Positions 1 to 8,164 of a DNA stretch of 64,000 bases are shown piece after piece. Source of the stretch: Tardiphaga sp. vice304. GTDB taxonomy: Bacteria > Pseudomonadota > Alphaproteobacteria > Rhizobiales > Xanthobacteraceae. Each line of letters starts with the position of its first letter. The stretch's first letter is position 1. The stretch covers positions 1,104,001-1,168,000 of the forward strand of contig NZ_CP041402.1 of assembly GCF_007018905.1 (NCBI RefSeq). The letters are read 5' to 3'. The notes beneath the pieces were generated by a model. It did no database searches. It was not told the DNA's origin and worked only from the letters and a program-made list of their open reading frames with translations. The position numbers were made by a program, and so were the translations under genes.

Positions 1-359
1 GCGAGATGATGCGAGATCGTCACGACCCTGTCGCGCGCGCGATACAGCGGATGCTTGACCGCGTCGGACCGCTCGTATTCCGGCAGGAAGCCCGACATGT
101 CCTGGTAGACTAGCCGGTCCTCCATCTCCGGCACCGGCAGGATGTAGCAATTGCTCACCACCAGCTCGACGTCTTTCAGCGTGATGCCCTCGGCGTCCAG
201 GCAATAGTCGATCACCTCCTTGTAGAAGCCGGTGGCGTGCTTCTCGCGGGTGATGCGCTCCTTCTCGATCGCATAGACGATGACGCCGTCGCGCAGCAGG
301 CAGGCGCTGACGTCGTGATCGTAGGTATTGAGGCCGAGGACGTATCTGGGTGTGGACAT
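1..359 (-). CDS. Carbamoyltransferase (NodU/CmcH family), N-terminal part
   Basis: The reverse strand encodes about 119 residues from an ATG at 359 and runs off the window's left edge, so only the N-terminus is visible. It begins MSTPRYVLGLNTYDHDVSAC and continues with an EKERITREKHATGF stretch, the usual opening of NodU/CmcH carbamoyltransferases (an ASKHA-fold nucleotide domain). These enzymes transfer a carbamoyl group from carbamoyl phosphate to a small-molecule or sugar acceptor. The acceptor cannot be told from this fragment. No partner gene lies on its upstream side within 300 bases. Confidence 0.82.
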   Translation of the reverse strand, partial: MSTPRYVLGLNTYDHDVSACLLRDGVIVYAIEKERITREKHATGFYKEVIDYCLDAEGITLKDVELVVSNCYILPVPEMEDRLVYQDMSGFLPEYERSDAVKHPLYRARDRVVTISHHL

Positions 360-698
360 GGGTGAACTTCTGCGAGGGCGCGGGGTGACGAGTATCGGAA
401 ATGATCGGCTGCGCACGCAAGGGCGATGCCGTTCATGTTGATGAACAGATTCAACGATAAAATGTGCAGGGCAACATGAAGCTCCGATGAACGGCACGCC
501 GGTTCTACGCTGATGTCTGCGCTGCAAGCGCCTTGACCGCTGTGCAGGCTTGATCTTATTCTCAAAAGATCGATGCGACGCCACGCGACGGCCGTATTGC
601 TGTTTCGATTTGAACGCGGCTGAAGATCACTTTGGCTACTGATCATTGATACTGGAAGCTCGCAAAGATCGCTTCCCACACACTGGGAGATCCCAAGA
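360..698. other. Intergenic, no gene seen
   Basis: This is the upstream region shared by the divergent carbamoyltransferase and the Gly-rich protein gene. Open frames here are antisense or unlike any protein I recognise, and I see no clear operator or RNA structure. Confidence 0.5.
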
Positions 699-1043
699 AT
701 GGCTCACACAACATCGACCAAGCGCCCTAATATGGTGACCCGCTGCCTGGCGGCGATGGCGCTGATATCGGTCTATTGCGTCGGCATCATCGGCGCCTCC
801 ACCGTGATGTTGACGGCGACCAGCACCTCGGCCAATGCCCAGCGCGGTCGTGGTGGTGGTGGCGGCGGACGCGGCGGTGGTCGTGGCTTCGGTCGCGGCG
901 GCGGCTTCCGGGGTGGTGGCTACGGCTATCGGGGCGGTGGCTATGGACGCGGTCGCGGCTATGGCTTCTACGGCGGTCCGCGCATCGTCGCGCCTGGCTG
1001 CTATTTCAGCCGCCGCTGGGGCCGGGTGGTCTGCCCGTATTAA
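699..1043 (+). CDS. Small secreted Gly/Arg-rich protein
   Basis: A 114-residue protein. Residues about 13-47 form a basic plus hydrophobic signal-like segment ending near ANA. Residues about 48-95 are low-complexity Gly/Arg/Tyr repeats (GRGGG, RGGGYGYRGG). The C-terminus holds two cysteines (PGCYF and VVCPY) that could form a disulfide. Small proteins of this build are common in Bradyrhizobium and are usually left hypothetical. Export is inferred from the leader; function is unknown. A strong hairpin terminator follows 50 bases downstream, so it is probably monocistronic. Confidence 0.75.
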   Translation: MAHTTSTKRPNMVTRCLAAMALISVYCVGIIGASTVMLTATSTSANAQRGRGGGGGGRGGGRGFGRGGGFRGGGYGYRGGGYGRGRGYGFYGGPRIVAPGCYFSRRWGRVVCPY

Positions 1044-1090
1044 ACCCGGCTTTGCGACGGCACGCGACCTGAGAAGACAAGCCATGTGAG

Positions 1091-1124
1091 AAAGAGTGCG
1101 CCGGGCAACCGGCGCACTCTTTCT
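1091..1124 (+). terminator. Rho-independent terminator after the Gly-rich gene
   Basis: The arms AAAGAGTGCGCCGG and CCGGCGCACTCTTT pair perfectly around a GCAA tetraloop, followed by TTCTT. It sits 48 bases after the stop codon of the small secreted protein. Confidence 0.85.
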
Positions 1125-1265
1125 TGCGATCATGAAAAAATCGCGGCGTGTCACGGCGGTGACGGTTTGACGCCAGCTTGGCAATCGGGGATCATGCGCC
1201 TGCATCATCGCGCCTGCTGTCGCCGGGCAGTCGAGCGCCGTTCCCCCGCCATGTCTGGAAAATCC

Positions 1266-2378
1266 ATGAGTTCCCTGTTTTCGCCGTTCACGCTGGGCGG
1301 CCTCACGCTGCCCAATCGCATCGTCGTGTCGCCGATGTGCCAGTATTCCGCGGTCGATGGCTGCGCCAACGACTGGCACATGATCCATCTGGGAACGCTG
1401 GCGCTGTCGGGCGCCAGCCTGCTGTGCCTCGAGGCCACCGCGGTGGAGTCGATCGGCCGCATCACGCCGGGCGATCTCGGGCTGTATGACGACGCGACCG
1501 AAGCCGCGCTGAAGCCGGTGCTCGCGGCGATCCGCAAACATTCGAAAATCGCGGTGGCGATGCAGATCGGCCATGCCGGCCGCAAGGCCTCGAGCCATGC
1601 CCCATGGGATGGCGGCCAGCAGATCCCGCTCGGCGAAGGCGGCTGGGTCGCGCAGGCGCCGTCACCGATTCCGCAAAAGCCCGGCGAACTGGCGCCGCAG
1701 GAGATCGACGCCGCGGGTCTGGTCCGCATCCGCGACGCCTTCGTCGCCACCGCGAAGCGCGCCGAGCGACTCGGCATCGACGCGCTCGAACTGCACGGCG
1801 CGCACGGCTACCTGCTGCACCAGTTCCTGTCGCCGATCTCCAACCAGCGTACCGATCAATATGGCGGTTCGCTGGAAAACCGCATGCGCTTCCCGCTCGA
1901 AGTGTTCGACGCGGTGCGGGCCGCCTTCCCGGCGCACAAGCCGGTCGGCTTCCGCGTCTCGGCGTCGGACTGGGTCGAGGGCGGCTGGGATCTCGCACAG
2001 ACCATCGTGCTTGCAAACGAATTGAAGAAGCGCGGTGTCGACTGGATCGACGTGTCGTCGGGCGGCGTCTCGCCGCTGCAGAAGATCACGATCGGGCCGG
2101 GCTATCAGGTGCCGTTCGCCGAGGCCGTGAAGCAGGCCACCGGCGTGCCGGTCTGGGCGGTCGGGCTGATCACCGAGCCGCAGCAGGCCGAGGACATCGT
2201 CGCCTCCGGCAAGGCCGACTTCGTCGCACTGGCGCGCGGCCTGCTGTACGACCCCCGCTGGCCCTGGCACGCCGCCGCGGAACTCGGCGGCACGGTGGAC
2301 GCCCCGCCGCAATATTGGCGCTCGCAGCCCTCGACGCAGAAGGCGCTGTTCGGCGACACCAAATTCGGCGGGCGCTGA
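1266..2378 (+). CDS. NADH:flavin oxidoreductase, YqjM-type old yellow enzyme
   Basis: A 370-residue FMN-dependent ene-reductase of the TIM-barrel OYE family, thermophilic-like (YqjM/NamA) branch. Visible signatures are SPMCQYS with Cys25 (the YqjM Cys26 that tunes the flavin), HLGTLAL, IGHAGRKAS, the HGAHGYLLHQFLSP active-site loop and the C-terminal ALARGLLYDPRW phosphate-binding region. The family reduces activated C=C bonds with NAD(P)H. The open frame extends to 1086, but that includes the terminator hairpin. I chose the ATG at 1266 because family homology starts there and a GGA lies at suitable spacing; 1251 is a possible alternative. Confidence 0.9.
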   Translation: MSSLFSPFTLGGLTLPNRIVVSPMCQYSAVDGCANDWHMIHLGTLALSGASLLCLEATAVESIGRITPGDLGLYDDATEAALKPVLAAIRKHSKIAVAMQIGHAGRKASSHAPWDGGQQIPLGEGGWVAQAPSPIPQKPGELAPQEIDAAGLVRIRDAFVATAKRAERLGIDALELHGAHGYLLHQFLSPISNQRTDQYGGSLENRMRFPLEVFDAVRAAFPAHKPVGFRVSASDWVEGGWDLAQTIVLANELKKRGVDWIDVSSGGVSPLQKITIGPGYQVPFAEAVKQATGVPVWAVGLITEPQQAEDIVASGKADFVALARGLLYDPRWPWHAAAELGGTVDAPPQYWRSQPSTQKALFGDTKFGGR

Positions 2379-2399
2379 CCGACGGCGCGCACCCGCGGC

Positions 2400-2897
2400 C
2401 TACCAGGCGCGGGTGCCTTCGCCGCCCTTGAACGGGCCGACGATTTTCGACGTGATCCAGCCGCCGTAGAAATCGCCCTGCTGCGGCTGCACGCGCTCCT
2501 CGCCGACGAAGCAATCGTCCAGCTTCGAGGCATAGAAGGCGAGATGACCGGCGATCGGCTGGAATGTCGCGGTGGGCGACGGATAGCTCCAGGCGACATT
2601 GTCGGCGCGCCGGCCGTCGATTTCGAGCGACCAGTAGATCGCCTTGCCCTTGAACTCGCACCACGAGCCGCCCGGCGCCCGGGCCAGATATTGCTGGGCC
2701 ACGTCAGCCGGCGGCAAATAATAGACCGGCGGATGGCTGGTCTCCAGCACGCGGTAGCCGGCGGTCGTGTCGGCCAGGGTCTCGCCGTTGAACACGATGC
2801 GCAGCCGCGCGGCGACCGGCTCCAGCCGCGGCGGGCGCGGGTAGTCCCAGACGGATTCCTGCCCGGGCAGGGGCTCGATGCGGACCGGTTTGAACAT
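2400..2897 (-). CDS. DUF427 domain protein
   Basis: A 165-residue protein. The core around residues 25-125 has the DUF427 pattern: RIVFNGETLADT, RVLETSHPPVYYLPPADV, CEFKGKAIYWSL and AWSYPSPT. The domain is a small beta fold of unassigned biochemical role, found widely in actinobacteria and alphaproteobacteria. The ending WITSKIVGPFKGGEG is also usual for the family. Its ATG lies 12 bases from the stop of the adjacent hydrolase gene on the same strand, so the two are likely co-transcribed. Confidence 0.85.
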   Translation of the reverse strand: MFKPVRIEPLPGQESVWDYPRPPRLEPVAARLRIVFNGETLADTTAGYRVLETSHPPVYYLPPADVAQQYLARAPGGSWCEFKGKAIYWSLEIDGRRADNVAWSYPSPTATFQPIAGHLAFYASKLDDCFVGEERVQPQQGDFYGGWITSKIVGPFKGGEGTRAW

Positions 2898-2908
2898 GGG
2901 CGCTCCCG

Positions 2909-4435
2909 TTAACTGACGACCATCGGAAATGTCACCGCAATCGCCCAGGAGAAAATGGCGGCATTGGCCAGCGCGCCGGGCAGCGGGTGGTTAGTCGCAT
3001 AGTAGCACCATCGGCTGATCAGGCCGAAGGCGAAAAACAACAGCAGGATCGCCGGCACGATGATGGCGAGAAAGAACAGTTTCATCGGATTGAGCAGGAT
3101 GGCGATGGCCAGCGACAGCAGAAAGGCAAATTTGGTCAGGGCGTAGGCGCCGCGCCGGACGCTGGCGCCCCGCGTCAGCCATTCGTCGGCGATGAAATAG
3201 GGCAACGCGCCCAAAGCAATCGCCGCCATCACCGGCCACCGCGCCGGGATCGGCGCGAAGGAAAACACATAGGCGTCCATCGGCAGGCCGAAGGCGAGGA
3301 GATTATAGGCCGCCACCGCCAACGCAGCGATGGCGATGGCACGCGGGGAAACCGCGACCGCCATGGGGCCGCGTGGCCGCAGCCACAGCAGCAGAGCGGC
3401 GGTCAGCGCGCCGTAGACCAGGAAGTGCAGCGCGAGGTAGTCGCCGAGCAGGATCGACAGGAAGTCGGTCGGCGCCTTCCACAGCAGGAGCGGCGTCAGT
3501 AGCGCCGGCAGCAGAGCGGCCAGCAGCAGCGGCTTCCAGCCAAGGCTGCTGCCGACCGGCGCAGCAGCAACCTGCGGCAGCAGCGCGGACAGCGGCCACG
3601 CCAGCGCGATCAGCCCGGCAAACAGCAGCGCCAGCGACACGCCACGGCTGTCGATGAAGCCGCTGCCGGCGCGATCGAACGCCGCATCCAGCCATCGCGA
3701 CGCCGCCTGCAGGCTGTCGCCGCTGTACAGCACGCCGATATGTTCGACGCCCGAGGCCAGCACCAGTTTTCGCGCGGTCCCGGCGCTGAAGCTGCCATAG
3801 CTTTCGCCCGCGACCGCCGTTCCGTCCGTCGCGAGGCCGACGATGCGCAGCCCTTCGTCGCGCAGCATCGAAGGCTCCAGCGCGCCGACGATCACCAGGA
3901 GGTTGCGCGGGCTGGTCGCGGTGGCGACCTTTGAGAACACCGACACCGCGACGGTCGCCTGCACGTCCGGAGTGGCCTGCGCATAGCGCACCACGATGTC
4001 CGACGCCATCGAATGGCCGAGCACCGCGAGCCGCCCGTCGCTGCCGGGCAGGCTGCGGGCGTAGGTTGCCACCTCGCCGAGTTCTTTCAGCAGGGCTGCG
4101 GTGATGCCGGTGCCTTCGGTGATATCGCCGCGCATCGGCTGCGGATTGCGGCCATGGCCGAGGAAGTCGAAGGTGACGGCGAGATAGCCGTTGCGGGCGA
4201 GCGTCAGCGCGAAAGGCTGCATCAACTGCTGCGAGCCGGCGAAGCCATGGGCGATCACGACCACCGGGGCTATGCCCGGCGTGGCTGGCTGGAACAGCGT
4301 GACCGGCGTGGAACCGACCGTGGTTCGGGTGATGCTCAGGCCCTGCGCGGCGCCGCGGAGCTGCGAGATCGCCAGCGCGATGGCGCCGATCGCCAGCACG
4401 GCGACAAGGCCACGGACAAGGATCGACTGGCGCAT
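2909..4435 (-). CDS. Alpha/beta hydrolase with C-terminal membrane domain
   Basis: A 508-residue protein in two halves. Residues about 5-25 form an N-terminal hydrophobic anchor. Residues about 55-230 are an alpha/beta hydrolase with an oxyanion HGF motif and the nucleophile elbow GHSMAS (Ser142). From about residue 255 onward there are roughly seven hydrophobic segments, so the second half is integral membrane. I chose the ATG at 4435, which has AGGGA upstream, over the GTG at 4453. Its start lies 27 bases after the DUF3422 gene's stop, suggesting an operon of three with the DUF427 gene. The substrate is unknown; an esterase or lipase acting at the membrane is a guess. Confidence 0.75.
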   Translation of the reverse strand: MRQSILVRGLVAVLAIGAIALAISQLRGAAQGLSITRTTVGSTPVTLFQPATPGIAPVVVIAHGFAGSQQLMQPFALTLARNGYLAVTFDFLGHGRNPQPMRGDITEGTGITAALLKELGEVATYARSLPGSDGRLAVLGHSMASDIVVRYAQATPDVQATVAVSVFSKVATATSPRNLLVIVGALEPSMLRDEGLRIVGLATDGTAVAGESYGSFSAGTARKLVLASGVEHIGVLYSGDSLQAASRWLDAAFDRAGSGFIDSRGVSLALLFAGLIALAWPLSALLPQVAAAPVGSSLGWKPLLLAALLPALLTPLLLWKAPTDFLSILLGDYLALHFLVYGALTAALLLWLRPRGPMAVAVSPRAIAIAALAVAAYNLLAFGLPMDAYVFSFAPIPARWPVMAAIALGALPYFIADEWLTRGASVRRGAYALTKFAFLLSLAIAILLNPMKLFFLAIIVPAILLLFFAFGLISRWCYYATNHPLPGALANAAIFSWAIAVTFPMVVS

Positions 4436-4462
4436 CGGTCGCGATCCCTGCACGCGGCCGGC

Positions 4463-5776
4463 TCAGTCTTCGCCTGAAACATGTCGGCGGCGGATGCTCC
4501 GCACCGTCCACCAGATCGCGAGTGCCGCCACCGGGACGAACGCCGCGGTGGCGACGGTCGGCTCCACCGGCAGGCCGCTGTCATGGGCCGCCTTGGCGAT
4601 GTAGCTGAACAGGCTGACCACATAATAGGTGATCGCCGCCACCGACAGCCCCTCCACCGTGGTCTGCAGCCGCAATTGCAGCCGGGTGCGGGCGTTCATC
4701 GATTTCAGCAGCTCCTGGTTCTGCTGCTCCAGTTCGACGTCGACACGGGTGCGCAGCAAATTGGCGGCGCGGGCGAGTTTCAGCGACAGGCTGGATTGCC
4801 GGTTCTCGATGGTGACGCAGGTGCGCAGCGCCGGCTTCATGCGGCGGGCCAGGAACGACGACCAGGTCGGCAGCCCGCCGACCTTGCGCTCGCCCACCGT
4901 CTGCAGCCGTTGCTCCACGATCTCCTCATAGGCGCGGCTGGCGCCGAAGCGGAACACGGAGGCCGCAGCCCCCGCCTCGACCTCGGCGGCCAGCGCCGTC
5001 AGCTCGTTGAGCAGGCGGTGATTGCTGGCCAGGTCGCCGGCGTTTCGCATCGCCTCGGTGACCTCGACCAGCCGGCGCTCGCCATCCGCCACCGAGGGCG
5101 CCAGCCGTTGCGCTTCCGGCAGGCCGAGCAGCGCCAAAGTGCGGTAGGTCTCGATCTCCAGCACGCGCTGCACCAGCGCGCCGGCGCGCTCTGCCGGCAT
5201 GCCGCGATCTATCACCAGGATCCGCACGAAGCCCGACGGGCCGGGCTGGAAATCGGTGGCATAGATCGCTGCCCCGTCGGAATTTTCCGCCACCGCCAGG
5301 CTGGCGCGGTCGAACAGCCGCTCCGGCGCGGTGCGCGGCGGGTCGTCCGCCAGCAGATGCAGGTCGATCGCCACCAGCAGGGGCCCTGGTTGAGGCAGCA
5401 GCCGCATCGGCGAGGTTAGCGAGCCGACGTCGGGGTGGAACGGGATGCCGCCGGGATCGGCCGGCATTTCCCAGGTATAGGTGGTGAATTCGGAGTGCTG
5501 TTCCCAGCGCAGGATGGTGGTGCCGAACGCCACCCGATGATGCTTTTCGCCCACGGCCGGCGGCTTTAGCCCGCGCGCATCGAGCAGCGCCAGCAGATGG
5601 GCGCGGTCGGCCTGGGCCTGCGGCCCGGAGGTGTCGAAGGCAAAATGCACGACCCGGGAGGGCACCGCGATGGCGGTGAACGGCCGGGCGTGCAACTCGC
5701 CCAGAATGGCGGCCCGCAACGGATGCGGCACTAGCCGCGCGGCATCTTGGTCGCCGATCAGAACCTCCGCCCGCAT
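4463..5776 (-). CDS. DUF3422 family membrane-anchored protein
   Basis: A 437-residue protein. The N-terminus, with HPLRAAILGELHARPF and VVHFAFDTSG, matches DUF3422 proteins. The middle holds long helices likely to form coiled coils (about residues 215-375). Two hydrophobic segments near the C-terminus (about 378-425) should place it in the inner membrane. Family function is unknown. It is first in the leftward run ending with the DUF427 gene and is divergent from the hemC-like gene, with a 166-base shared promoter region. Confidence 0.85.
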   Translation of the reverse strand: MRAEVLIGDQDAARLVPHPLRAAILGELHARPFTAIAVPSRVVHFAFDTSGPQAQADRAHLLALLDARGLKPPAVGEKHHRVAFGTTILRWEQHSEFTTYTWEMPADPGGIPFHPDVGSLTSPMRLLPQPGPLLVAIDLHLLADDPPRTAPERLFDRASLAVAENSDGAAIYATDFQPGPSGFVRILVIDRGMPAERAGALVQRVLEIETYRTLALLGLPEAQRLAPSVADGERRLVEVTEAMRNAGDLASNHRLLNELTALAAEVEAGAAASVFRFGASRAYEEIVEQRLQTVGERKVGGLPTWSSFLARRMKPALRTCVTIENRQSSLSLKLARAANLLRTRVDVELEQQNQELLKSMNARTRLQLRLQTTVEGLSVAAITYYVVSLFSYIAKAAHDSGLPVEPTVATAAFVPVAALAIWWTVRSIRRRHVSGED

Positions 5777-5942
5777 GGTCCATCACCTTAGTTGTCCGTG
5801 TCGATAACTAGCATTGCGGTGCTACAGAAGCGAGGTCCATCGGCGTGCGGTGGATCATTGCATTCCGGCGCGCGGTGGTCTTAAGCTGCCGGGAATCGCC
5901 ACAGGGGTGGCGTGTGGCAGGAGCGTGCGGTTGACAGTTTCG

Positions 5943-6914
5943 ATGCGTATCGGCACGCGCAAAAGTGTCATGGCGCTGGCGCAGACCGAGGAAATCGCGC
6001 GCCAACTGGTCGCGGCGACCCCTGAACTGGACGTCGAGATCGTCAAGTTCGAGCCGGTCGGCGACCGCGACCAGACCAGCAATTTGCTGCGCCACGGCGG
6101 CAAGGGCGGCGCCTTCGTCGGTGAGATACGCAATGCGGTCCGCGCCGGCCGGCTGCATGCTGCGATGCATTCGCTGAAGGACATGCCGGGCAACGAGGAC
6201 ACGCCGGGGCTGGTGATCGCCGCCACGCTGCGCCGCGACCCGCCGACGGACGCGCTGGTGCTGCGCGAAGGTGTCACGCTGGAGGATCTGCAGCGCAGCC
6301 GCGGCGAAGGCTACAAGATCGGCACCAACGCGGTCCGGCGCGCGGCCTATATCCGCCGGCTGTTTCCGGCGATCGAGGTGATCCATTTCCGCGGTGCGGC
6401 AGATACCCGCGTTCGAAAGCTCGACCAGCGCGAGATGCAGCGGCTGCCCGGCGGCGGCGAGGTCGGCCCGGCCGACGCGCTGATCATGGCGCGCTCCGGG
6501 CTGCAGCGCGTCGGGCTCGCGGATCGTATCGTCTGCGATTTCTCCACTGCCGAAATGTTGCCGTCGGCCGGGCAGGGCATCGTCGCGGTGGAATGCGCGG
6601 TGAATGACTGGGAGACGCGGCGCTATCTCGCCGGGATCGACGATCCCGCCGCGCACCTGTCCTGCGACGCCGAGCGCGAGGTGCTGTGGGTGCTGAACGG
6701 CCACTGCAATTCGCCGATCGCGGCCTATTCGATGATCAACGGCACGGAGATGGCGATGACCGCTTCGGTGCTCGACGAGGCCGGCGGCCATTTCATCGAA
6801 GTGACCCGCATTGGCCCGTCCGACCGCCCCCGCGAACTCGGCCGCGCCGTCGGGCTGGAGCTGCTCGACAAAGGCGCCGGCGACATCATCGAGCGCAGCC
6901 GGCCGGAGTACTGA
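5943..6914 (+). CDS. Hydroxymethylbilane synthase-like protein (HemC paralogue)
   Basis: A 323-residue HemC-family protein. The family joins four porphobilinogens into hydroxymethylbilane on a dipyrromethane cofactor. The catalytic Asp is present in HSLKDMP (Asp80), and the cofactor Cys sits in NGHCNSPIA (Cys255). The Arg-rich substrate region is altered: GTNAVRR replaces the usual GTSSLRR, and RGAADTRVRKL replaces RGNVxTRLxKL. The ATG at 5943 is where homology starts. It stands alone rather than beside hemD or hemE. It may be a second synthase or have drifted to another role. Confidence 0.8.
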   Translation: MRIGTRKSVMALAQTEEIARQLVAATPELDVEIVKFEPVGDRDQTSNLLRHGGKGGAFVGEIRNAVRAGRLHAAMHSLKDMPGNEDTPGLVIAATLRRDPPTDALVLREGVTLEDLQRSRGEGYKIGTNAVRRAAYIRRLFPAIEVIHFRGAADTRVRKLDQREMQRLPGGGEVGPADALIMARSGLQRVGLADRIVCDFSTAEMLPSAGQGIVAVECAVNDWETRRYLAGIDDPAAHLSCDAEREVLWVLNGHCNSPIAAYSMINGTEMAMTASVLDEAGGHFIEVTRIGPSDRPRELGRAVGLELLDKGAGDIIERSRPEY

Positions 6915-6920
6915 CTATGC

Positions 6921-6995
6921 GTAGGGCGCAATAGCGCAGCGTATTGCGCCGCCATGCGGTTGGGCGGCGGATTACGCCTTCGGCTAACCCGCCCT
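6921..6995. repeat. REP-like palindromic repeat, left part, split by IS110
   Basis: This Bradyrhizobium-style palindrome opens GTAGGGCGCAATAGCGCAGC and should close with the mirror CGCCCTACG. Here it reads CCGCCCT and then breaks at 6995. The missing ACG appears at 8167-8169, on the far side of the IS110 element. The repeat lies between the convergent hemC-like and oligopeptidase genes. Confidence 0.7.
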
Positions 6996-7204
6996 TGTAA
7001 TAGCAAATCGGGATATTGTCAGCTCGTTCCGAGAGGAATGCTCTGCCGCGGACGGCCATCCGCGGCAGAGCGGCTGGCGATCGGATCGTATCCGCCCTGA
7101 GTCGTCTGAGACTGCCCCGTAGCGGGATCGCGCCAGCTCCTTCATCGGACCCGGATGGTTGCCGGAACAAGTTGGTTCGCTTCACAAGGCAGGGGTCGAC
7201 GAAG
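6996..7204 (+). ncRNA. Probable bridge-RNA region of the IS110 element
   Basis: This is the non-coding left end of the element. By analogy with IS621, the RNA that pairs with target and donor DNA is encoded between the left end and the transposase start. I can see the right length and position but have not folded it or matched its guide loops to the REP target. Confidence 0.4.
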
Positions 7205-8158
7205 ATGACGAACAATAACACGGAAACGGCCGGCATCGATACGGCCAAAGACAAGCTCGACATTGCGGTGCATGGCCGGGAGCAGCGATGGCAGGTGCCC
7301 AACGTAGCGGCGGGATGGCGGCAGTTGGCGGCCGATCTCGGTAAGGCAGGCGTCACCAAAGTCGGTATCGAGGCCACCGGTGGTTATGAACGTGGCGTGG
7401 TTACGCATTTGCGCACCAAAGGCTTCGTCGTGCTGGTGCTGCAGCCGATCCAGGTCAAGAACTTTGCCAGGCTGCATCTGCGGCGCGCCAAGAACGACGC
7501 CCTGGATGCCGTGCTGGTCGCCGCCTGCGCGGCGGTGCTCGATCCTCCATCTGTCGACGCGGATCCAAGGCTCACGGAGCTGGCAGATCACCTGACCTTC
7601 GTCGAACAGATCGAGGAAGACATGGTCCGCCTCAAGACTCGGCTCGAACATATCGACGAGCCACGACGGCGGCGTCTGGTCCTCAACGACATCGATCGGC
7701 TGAAGGCGCGCCGAGCCACCGAACTCCTACGAATCGCGGGCCAACTGCGCGACCATCCGGATCTGGCGCGGCGCCTCGATCTGGTGCTCAGCGTCCCCGG
7801 CATCGGCGAGCGGACTGCGCTGGCGCTGATCATCCGCATGCCTGAGCTCGGCCAAATCAGCCGGGAGAAGGCGGCAGCTCTTGCCGGCCTTGCGCCGTTC
7901 GACGATGACAGCGGCAAGCATAGGGGGCAGCGCCACATTGCAGGTGGTCGAAGCCGCCTGCGTCGCTCGCTGTTTGCTGCGGCGCTGCCGGCCTCGTTCC
8001 GCTGGAACAAGGCCCTGTGCGCGCTCTACGAGCGCCTGAAAGCCCGCGGCAAGGCCCACAACGAGGCGCTCATCGCCTGCGCTCGCAAGCTCCTCATCTA
8101 CGCCAACACCGTCGTCGAGCGCGGCACGCCATGGGTTGAAAAGCAGGCCGCGCTTTAA
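7205..8158 (+). CDS. IS110-family transposase (DEDD recombinase)
   Basis: A 317-residue protein. The N-terminal DEDD RuvC-like domain shows GIDTAKDKLDIAV, EATGGYE and RAKNDALDA. The C-terminal Transposase_20 domain shows SVPGIGERTALALI and the LAGLAPFDDDSGKHRGQ region with its conserved serine. The protein is full length for the family, so the element may be active. I chose the ATG at 7205, where homology starts; the frame remains open back to 7016 across the presumed bridge-RNA region. Confidence 0.92.
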   Translation: MTNNNTETAGIDTAKDKLDIAVHGREQRWQVPNVAAGWRQLAADLGKAGVTKVGIEATGGYERGVVTHLRTKGFVVLVLQPIQVKNFARLHLRRAKNDALDAVLVAACAAVLDPPSVDADPRLTELADHLTFVEQIEEDMVRLKTRLEHIDEPRRRRLVLNDIDRLKARRATELLRIAGQLRDHPDLARRLDLVLSVPGIGERTALALIIRMPELGQISREKAAALAGLAPFDDDSGKHRGQRHIAGGRSRLRRSLFAAALPASFRWNKALCALYERLKARGKAHNEALIACARKLLIYANTVVERGTPWVEKQAAL

Positions 8159-8164
8159 TGGTTG

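Larger units (their letters stand above)
6996..8164 (+). mobile_element. IS110-family insertion sequence in a REP-like site
   Basis: The element holds one DEDD transposase gene. Joining the flanks restores CCGCCCTACG, the normal end of the palindrome that starts at 6921. CT is found at both junctions (6994-6995 and 8165-8166), which fits the CT core used by IS110-type recombinases such as IS621. About 209 bases precede the transposase start and only 6 follow its stop. In the IS110 subgroup (not IS1111), that 5' region encodes the bridge RNA. Boundaries are inferred from the restored target, not from inverted repeats, which IS110 elements lack. Confidence 0.72.

Noticed and set aside
212..679. 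155-residue minus-strand frame
   Set aside because: It overlaps the carbamoyltransferase start and has low-complexity Ser/Arg content; no support.
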